From Betaproteobacteria bacterium Ga0077526 (GTDB lineage: Bacteria; Pseudomonadota; Gammaproteobacteria; Burkholderiales; Ga0077523): DNA of 64,000 nucleotides. The notes under the pieces were generated by a model, which ran no database searches, was not told where the DNA came from, and was given only the letters and a program-made list of their open reading frames with translations. This document shows, in pieces, positions 58,842 to 64,000 of the stretch; the stretch's first letter is position 1; the number at the start of each line of letters is the position of its first letter. Position numbers and translations under genes: made by a program. The DNA lies in NCBI GenBank assembly GCA_001464765.1, contig LNDV01000029.1:124001-188000 (forward strand), given 5' to 3'.

Positions 58842-60026
58842 ATGAATTCCTCCCGCGTCCTCACGCCCGATCTCGCCGCCCGCATGGCCGAGATCGAGCC
58901 CTTCCATGTGGTGGTGCTGGTCACCCGAGCGAAGGAACTCGAGGCCCAGGGCCGGTCCATCGTGAGCATGGTCATCGGCGAGCCGGACTTGCCCACGGCC
59001 GCGCCCATCGCCGAGGCCGGCATCGCTGCCATCCGTGCCGGACAGGTGCGCTACACCCAGGGTCTCGGGACGACCGCGCTCCGCCAGGCCATCGCCGGCT
59101 GGTACCGCACCCGCTACGGCATCGATGTGCCATACGGTCGCGTGGGCGTGATGCCAGGGTCTTCCGGCGCACTGCTGATCGCGATGGGCGTGCTGCTCGA
59201 CCCGGGCGACGAAGTGCTCATGGCCGACCCCAGTTACCCTTGCAACCGGCACTTCGTGCGGGCCATGGAGGGTCGGGCGGTCTGCCTGCCGGTCGGACCG
59301 GAGTCGGCCTACCAGCTCACGGCGGACATGGTGGACCGGCACTGGTCGCCGCGCACGCGGGCGGTCATGCTCGCCTCGCCGTCGAATCCGACGGGCACGA
59401 TCATCCCGTTCGACGAACTGCGCGCCATCCACGAGGTAGTGCGCCGGCGCGGCGGCACGCTCATCGTCGACGAGATCTACCACGGGCTCACGTACGGCGA
59501 GCCCGATCGTAGCGTCCTGGAGATCGCGGACGACGTGTTCGTGATCAACAGTTTCTCGAAGTACTTCGGGATGACCGGCTGGCGCCTGGGGTGGCTGGTC
59601 GCGCCGGAGGCCTACATGGACGCCGTGGAGAAGCTCGCGCAGAACCTGTTCATCTCCGCATCGGACATCGCCCAGCAGGCGGCGATCGCGGCGTTCTCGC
59701 CCGAGGCCGTGCGCATCCACGAAGAGCGACGCGAGGCATTCCGCGCGCAGCGGGACTTCCTGCTGCCGCGACTGCGCAAGCTGGGCTTCGACATTCCCGT
59801 GGAACCGCAGGGCGCGTTCTACCTCTACGCCAACTGCGAGAAGATCACCAACGACAGCTACGCCTTCTGCCTGGACGTCCTGGAAAATGCCGGCGTGGCG
59901 ATCACCCCGGGGCTCGACTTCGGGACGCACGGTGCGTCCCGGCACGTCCGGTTCTCCTACCCCAAACCCATCGACGTCCTCGCCGAAGGGGTCGATCGTC
60001 TCGAACGCTATCTGAGGTCCCGATGA
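58842..60026 (+). CDS. Class I/II pyridoxal-phosphate aminotransferase
   Basis: A 394-residue cytoplasmic enzyme. GEPDLPTAAPI and the RYTQGLGTTALRQAIA region open the fold; SPSNPTGT is the conserved block contacting PLP, DEIYHGL carries the ring-stacking Asp/Tyr, and SFSKYFGMTGWRLGW has the Schiff-base Lys240. FSYPKP near the end is unlike the usual late Arg block, though an Arg is present just before (RHVRFSY). Such enzymes swap amino groups between an amino acid and a 2-keto acid. The start at ATG 58842 gives a standard N-terminus. Its stop overlaps the next gene's ATG by four bases, so the two are translationally coupled. Confidence 0.92.
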   Translation: MNSSRVLTPDLAARMAEIEPFHVVVLVTRAKELEAQGRSIVSMVIGEPDLPTAAPIAEAGIAAIRAGQVRYTQGLGTTALRQAIAGWYRTRYGIDVPYGRVGVMPGSSGALLIAMGVLLDPGDEVLMADPSYPCNRHFVRAMEGRAVCLPVGPESAYQLTADMVDRHWSPRTRAVMLASPSNPTGTIIPFDELRAIHEVVRRRGGTLIVDEIYHGLTYGEPDRSVLEIADDVFVINSFSKYFGMTGWRLGWLVAPEAYMDAVEKLAQNLFISASDIAQQAAIAAFSPEAVRIHEERREAFRAQRDFLLPRLRKLGFDIPVEPQGAFYLYANCEKITNDSYAFCLDVLENAGVAITPGLDFGTHGASRHVRFSYPKPIDVLAEGVDRLERYLRSR

Positions 60027-60889
60027 GTCTCATGCCCGGTTTCACGGCCCGCTATATCCGCGCGAACGGCGTGCGCATCCACACCCGCACTGCGGGCAAG
60101 GGGCCGCCCGTCGTGCTGCTGCACGGCTACCCCCAGAGCGGGATCATGTGGCGCAAGGTGGCGCCCACGCTGGCGGAGCAGTACACGGTGGTCGTCCCCG
60201 ATCTTCGCGGCTATGGCGACTCCGACAAGCCCCGGGATGGCTACGACAAGAAGACCATGGCGGCGGATATCCACGCGGTCATGACCGCACTCGGGCACGA
60301 CCGCTACCGCGTCGTCGGCCATGACCGCGGCGCCCGGGTCGCGCATCGGCTCACGGTCGACCAGCCGCAGGCAGTCCAGTGCCTGAGCGTGCTCGACATC
60401 ATCCCGACCCACACCCTGTTCCGCGACACCGGGCGCGAGCTTGCCGCGGCCTACTGGCATTGGTTCTACTTCCAGGTGCCCGATCTGCCGGAGGTGATGA
60501 TCGGCGCCGCGCCGGAGCCCTTTCTGCGATTCATGTTCCGGGCGCTGTCCGGGGAACCGGGCGCCATCGAGGAGGAAGCATTCGCCGAGTACCTGCGTGT
60601 GTTCACCCTGCCGGGCACCATCCGGGCGGGGCTGGAGGACTACCGCGCCGCCGCGACGAAGGACTTCGCCGACGACGAGGCAGACCTCGCCCGCCGTATC
60701 GCCTGCCCGGTGCAGGCGCTGTGGGGAGAATCCGGCAAGATGCACACACTGTTCGACGTTCTTGCCACCTGGCGCGACAAGGCGGGTGACGTGCGTGGCA
60801 AACCGCTGCCTTGCGGTCACTTCATTCCCGAGGAAGCCCCGGGGCCGCTGCTGGCCGAGCTGATGCCGTTTCTGGCCGAGGTGCGCTGA
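60023..60889 (+). CDS. Alpha/beta hydrolase, haloacetate dehalogenase-like
   Basis: A 288-residue hydrolase. HGYPQSGIMWRKVAP and DLRGYGDSDKP are the oxyanion and family blocks. The nucleophile elbow is GHDRGARVAHRL with Asp101 rather than Ser, as in fluoroacetate dehalogenases and epoxide hydrolases; Asp125 (LDIIPTH) and His266 (CGHFIPEE) complete the triad. His146-Trp147 in YWHWFYF match the halide-site pair of fluoroacetate dehalogenase. Haloacid or related ester/epoxide hydrolysis is therefore likely. It is coupled to an aminotransferase gene by an ATGA overlap, an unusual pairing. Confidence 0.85.
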   Translation: MSLMPGFTARYIRANGVRIHTRTAGKGPPVVLLHGYPQSGIMWRKVAPTLAEQYTVVVPDLRGYGDSDKPRDGYDKKTMAADIHAVMTALGHDRYRVVGHDRGARVAHRLTVDQPQAVQCLSVLDIIPTHTLFRDTGRELAAAYWHWFYFQVPDLPEVMIGAAPEPFLRFMFRALSGEPGAIEEEAFAEYLRVFTLPGTIRAGLEDYRAAATKDFADDEADLARRIACPVQALWGESGKMHTLFDVLATWRDKAGDVRGKPLPCGHFIPEEAPGPLLAELMPFLAEVR

Positions 60890-60954
60890 CCGAGAACTCG
60901 TCCCGGCCGCCGGTGTCGGACGCCCGTCCTCGGATTCCCTTCTGGAGCCTGTCC

Positions 60955-61818
60955 ATGAAACTCGTGCCCTGTCTGCTGTCCCTCTCCCTGCTGGCCGCTG
61001 CGCCGGTGGCTTTCTCCGCCGAGCAGGAGGAGACCTTCACCATTCCCGAGTCGGGGGCGGACAACATCGACCCCAACAAGCTGAGCGCGCTGGCCGATCG
61101 CAGCGATCCCCGCGCGATCAACAACGTGGGCTGGCTGTGGGCCCGTGGCGAAGGCGGGGTCAAGCAGGACTTCAAGGAGGCGATGCAGTGGTTCAAGCAC
61201 GCTGCGAAGCTGGGCTATACGCCGGCCATGAATAACGTCGGACTCCTGTACGCGCAGGGCCATGGCGTGAAGCAGAGCTACGAGGACGCTTTCAAGTGGT
61301 GGATGCGTGCGGCCGAGCGCGGTGACGCCTGGGCCATGAACTCCGTCGGCGACCTTTACGAGAACGGTCACGGCGTGCCGCAGAACTACGAACTCGCGCT
61401 CAGCTGGTATCGCGAAGCCGCCCGCGAAGGCGACAGCCTGGGCATGTGGAACGTCGGCAACTTCCTGGAGCTGGGCCTGGGCGCCCCCAAGGACGTGCCC
61501 GAAGCCGGCAACTGGTTCCGCAAGTCCGCCGAGCGGGGCTACGCGCCGGCGATTCATCGCCTCGGGCGGATGCTGCAGGCCGGCGTGATCGCCGGTCAGC
61601 CCGACCTGGTCGAGGCGTATGCACATTATGCGATTGCATCCGAGCGCTACACCGCCGAGGATGCCGAGGAGGCGGAAGAGAATCAGCGCCTGCTGCGCGT
61701 GCTGGGCAAGCAGCTCTCGGCTGAGCAGCAGTCGGCCGCGCAGGCGAAAAAGGAGGTCTTGGCGGGGCAGTATCGCAAGCCCGAGAAGCCCAAGACCAGG
61801 GACGGTTCCTCCACGTAA
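60955..61818 (+). CDS. Exported Sel1-repeat protein
   Basis: A 287-residue periplasmic or membrane-associated protein. A signal peptide (1-21, ending AFSA) is followed by about five Sel1-like (TPR-like) repeats of 36 residues, visible as AMNNVGLLYAQGHGVKQSYEDAFKWW, AMNSVGDLYENGHGVPQNYELALSWY and so on, between residues 50 and 240. The C-terminus is helical and charged. Such repeats bind partner proteins. ATG 60955 opens the signal peptide; the frame continues upstream only over the previous gene. No partner is obvious. Confidence 0.88.
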   Translation: MKLVPCLLSLSLLAAAPVAFSAEQEETFTIPESGADNIDPNKLSALADRSDPRAINNVGWLWARGEGGVKQDFKEAMQWFKHAAKLGYTPAMNNVGLLYAQGHGVKQSYEDAFKWWMRAAERGDAWAMNSVGDLYENGHGVPQNYELALSWYREAAREGDSLGMWNVGNFLELGLGAPKDVPEAGNWFRKSAERGYAPAIHRLGRMLQAGVIAGQPDLVEAYAHYAIASERYTAEDAEEAEENQRLLRVLGKQLSAEQQSAAQAKKEVLAGQYRKPEKPKTRDGSST

Positions 61819-61832
61819 GGACAAGCGGACGG

Positions 61833-62852
61833 TTGCTGCACATCACCAACGGAGACCTGACGGCGGAGAAACTTCGGGAGTCCGACCTGCCCGGCCATGT
61901 GATGCCGTGGCGGGACGTGCTCCACGAAGGACCTCTCCCCCCGACCGACGACGATGAGGCGTTCGCCCGCAGGCGCGCCGACTTCATCGGCAGTTGCGGC
62001 TGGGGCGAGGCCGATGCCGTCTTCGACGAGTTCGTGGTGCGTGACCAGATGTTTGCCGATGCTCTGGTGCAGAGGGAGTCCGTGGTCCTGTGGTTCGAGC
62101 ACGACCTGTACGACCAGCTCCAGCTCCTGCAGATCCTGACCCGGGTCGGGCGCGAGGCCAGCCGGGTCCCCGTGGACCTCATCTGCATCGACTCCCACCC
62201 CGAAGTGGCGTCGTTCACGGGGCTGTCGCAGTTGTCGGCCTCCGCGCTGGCTGGCCTCTTCCCGTCCAGCGAGCGGGTCAGGCGGGATCAGATCGAACTG
62301 GCGACGCAGGCATGGCTCGCTTTATGCGATACCCAGCCGCAAGGGCTCGCCGGCATTGCGGCGATGGACAGGGCAGACTTGCCGTTTCTGCCTGCTGCCA
62401 TTGCAAGATTGATCGACGAGTACCCTTCAGAGCGCAACGGGCTGTCCGTAACAGAAAACAGGACCTGCGCGCTGCTGGCGGAAGAACCGTGCGATCCGAC
62501 CACGCTTTTCGGGCGGGTGCAGGCGCGCGAGGAAGCGCCCTTCATGGGCGACTGGAGTTTCTGGCGGCTGGTCGCGGGGTTGTCCACTGGACAGGCCCCC
62601 CTTGTCCAGGTCGTGGGTGGTGAGCTGTTTCGCTACCCTCCGGAAGAATCGTCGATGGCCATTTTCGGGCGACAGCGCCTCGCGCTGACCGAAACCGGTG
62701 CGGCGGTGCTGGCGGGCAAGCTCGATGCCCTGGAGGTGAACGGTATCGACCGGTGGGTGGGCGGTGTCCACCTGACGGCAGACAACGATTGGCGCCGACG
62801 GCCCGACGGCCGTCTGCAGCAGCGGAGCCGGCGAAACAGCCTGGCCTCATGA
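61833..62852 (+). CDS. DUF1835 domain-containing protein
   Basis: A 339-residue cytoplasmic protein of unknown activity. The N-terminus LHITNGDLTAEKLRESDL and PWRDVLHEGPLP is the DUF1835 signature, with WFEHDLYDQLQLLQ as the second landmark. It begins at TTG 61833, with AAGGA upstream, 14 bases after the Sel1 gene stop, so it is probably co-transcribed. The C-terminus (RRRPDGRLQQRSRRN) is basic, which may mean contact with nucleic acid; that is speculation. Confidence 0.8.
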   Translation: MLHITNGDLTAEKLRESDLPGHVMPWRDVLHEGPLPPTDDDEAFARRRADFIGSCGWGEADAVFDEFVVRDQMFADALVQRESVVLWFEHDLYDQLQLLQILTRVGREASRVPVDLICIDSHPEVASFTGLSQLSASALAGLFPSSERVRRDQIELATQAWLALCDTQPQGLAGIAAMDRADLPFLPAAIARLIDEYPSERNGLSVTENRTCALLAEEPCDPTTLFGRVQAREEAPFMGDWSFWRLVAGLSTGQAPLVQVVGGELFRYPPEESSMAIFGRQRLALTETGAAVLAGKLDALEVNGIDRWVGGVHLTADNDWRRRPDGRLQQRSRRNSLAS

Positions 62853-62881
62853 GTGTGACGGGAGGGTTTCAGGAGATGGTC

Positions 62882-63529
62882 ATGAAGCAGCTCGTTGCAC
62901 GTTTGATCTTTGCCGCCACAGCCACTGTGGCGCTCGCGTCGGCCCCCGCCTTCGGGGCCGAGCCGGCAAAGCGCAAGGCCGCGCAGACTTACAGCGTCTT
63001 CAAGACTGACGGCGACCCCGTCCAGTACGACAGCAATGACGATTCTGCGAAGTTCGACAATCTCCTGGACCTCTCGCGCCACCTCATGCGCATGGCCGCG
63101 CGCATGTCCAAGTACGAGATGCCCGATGCCCTGCCGATGGTCTCCCGGGTCTCGCGCGTGGAACTCGAACGCAAGGTCTGCGGTGAGCCCGGCCCGAACT
63201 GCAAGGTGGCGGCGCTCTACGAGGCCAGCCGCGGCATCATGATTGCCGAGGACCTCGTCCCCGAGACCAACATGTTCCATCGATCCATCCTGTTCCACGA
63301 GATGGTTCACTACCTCCAGGAGATGGGGAACGAGATGGCCCATTCCGCAGCCTGCGAGCGCTGGTACCAGCGCGAGGTGGAAGCCTACGCCCTGCAGAAC
63401 CGCTTCCTGGTCTCGGTCTACAGCCCCGAGCGCGTGTCGTATGCCGGTGCCCGGCCTGTCTGCGACAAGCCGATCGAGACCCAGGCCCACTCCGCACGGG
63501 ACATCAAGTCGCCGGGCCTCAACGACTGA
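62882..63529 (+). CDS. Exported putative zinc metallopeptidase (HExxH)
   Basis: A 215-residue secreted protein. A signal peptide (1-25, ending AFGA) precedes a helical domain with HEMVH (His139, Glu140, His143), the zinc-protease signature, and WYQREVEAYA, where Glu167 is a good third ligand as in gluzincins. Cys100, Cys107 and Cys158 could form a disulfide. ATG 62882 has AGGAG six bases upstream; an ATG at 62876 is possible. It follows the DUF1835 gene by 29 bases. It resembles the DUF6647 family; substrate unknown. Confidence 0.8.
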   Translation: MKQLVARLIFAATATVALASAPAFGAEPAKRKAAQTYSVFKTDGDPVQYDSNDDSAKFDNLLDLSRHLMRMAARMSKYEMPDALPMVSRVSRVELERKVCGEPGPNCKVAALYEASRGIMIAEDLVPETNMFHRSILFHEMVHYLQEMGNEMAHSAACERWYQREVEAYALQNRFLVSVYSPERVSYAGARPVCDKPIETQAHSARDIKSPGLND

Positions 63530-63537
63530 CGGACCCG

Positions 63538-64000
63538 ATGGCACTGCCGATCTCGTTTCACGATGTCGAGAGTGCCGCCGGTCGCATAGCGCCATTCGCC
63601 AATCGCACGCCCGTTCTCACATCGAGGACGGCCGATGCGATGACCCGGGCGCAGCTGTTCTTCAAGGCCGAGAATTTCCAGCGTGTCGGCGCCTTCAAGT
63701 TCCGGGGTGCCTGCAACGCCATCGCGCAGTTCACGCCAGAGCAGCGCTCCCGCGGCGTCATCACCTTCTCCTCGGGCAATCACGCGCAGGCCATTGCGCT
63801 TTCCGCACGGCTGATGGAGACACCAGCCGTCATCGTCATGCCGAAGGACGCACCGGCCATCAAGCTCGCCGCCACGCGCGATTACGGCGCCGAGATCGTC
63901 CTGTATGACCGCTACACCGAAGATCGCGAGGCCATCGGCCGCAAGCTCGCGGAGGCGCGCGGGCTCACGCTGATTCCGCCTTACGACCATCCGCATGTGA
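63538..64000 (+). CDS. Threonine/serine dehydratase family protein (3' end outside window)
   Basis: The first 154 residues of a fold-type II PLP enzyme. FKAENFQRVGAFKFRGA carries the PLP Lys54, and SSGNHAQAIALSA is the phosphate-binding loop. LPISFHDVESAAGRI resembles threo-3-hydroxyaspartate ammonia-lyase and serine racemase. The family dehydrates serine, threonine or 3-hydroxyaspartate, or racemises serine. The ATG lies 8 bases after the metallopeptidase stop. The rest lies beyond base 64000, so the exact type cannot be fixed. Confidence 0.9.
   Translation, partial: MALPISFHDVESAAGRIAPFANRTPVLTSRTADAMTRAQLFFKAENFQRVGAFKFRGACNAIAQFTPEQRSRGVITFSSGNHAQAIALSARLMETPAVIVMPKDAPAIKLAATRDYGAEIVLYDRYTEDREAIGRKLAEARGLTLIPPYDHPHV

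Overview
This is a GC-rich, gene-dense window from a bacterial chromosome, most likely a betaproteobacterium of the Burkholderiales/Rhodocyclales type. The clues are a Bug-family solute-binding protein beside a CaiB-type CoA-transferase, a patatin of the self-secreting type Vd class, a PEP-CTERM-like sorting tail, many ABC importers and high-GC codon use. The taxonomic call is inference. I saw no rRNA, tRNA, CRISPR array or insertion sequence.

Left part (1-18.9 kb). It opens with an ECHDC3-like enoyl-CoA hydratase cut by the window edge. Its start codon overlaps that of a divergent type Vd patatin. Then come an orphan branched-chain amino-acid-type binding protein, a methyltransferase, and a minus-strand peptide/nickel-type ABC operon in the order permease-permease-binding protein-ATPase-ATPase. 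A plus-strand trio follows (Bug binding protein, CaiB CoA-transferase, acyl-CoA dehydrogenase), then an orphan histidine kinase with seven PAS domains spaced almost exactly 125 codons apart.

Middle part (18.9-33.2 kb, minus strand). A membrane-anchored TIR protein precedes a compact seven-gene operon for a tryptophan tryptophylquinone (TTQ) amine dehydrogenase: heavy chain, MauE, MauD, light chain, cytochrome c, multicopper oxidase, cytochrome c. Amine-derived electrons could pass to the cytochromes and perhaps the copper oxidase. No MauG or amicyanin gene is present. The light chain has the TTQ tryptophans and catalytic Asp, but Ser where Thr is expected. Upstream are a small YHS-like secreted protein, a Uma2 nuclease-fold protein, a GlcD/Dld-type flavin oxidase, MsrB, an unusual amidohydrolase with an internal Tat-like motif, a small four-cysteine secreted protein, an enolase-superfamily enzyme and PanE.

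Right part (33.2-64 kb, plus strand). One uninterrupted gene of 23.6 kb encodes a 7861-residue surface/exoprotein. It starts with an LEPR-XLL motif and an alpha/beta-hydrolase domain with a complete candidate triad. It continues through thousands of residues of beta-helix-like repeats, RTX-like repeats, a beta-propeller interrupted by a PA14 domain and about 12 PKD-like domains, and ends in a cohesin-like domain plus a dockerin-like pair of calcium loops. The next gene encodes a small secreted cohesin-like protein with a PEP-CTERM-like tail. Together they look like a candidate cohesin-dockerin surface-attachment system, the most novel feature here. The window ends with a secreted protein, an aminotransferase/haloacetate-dehalogenase-like pair, a Sel1 protein, a DUF1835 protein, a secreted HExxH protein and a truncated threonine-dehydratase-family gene.
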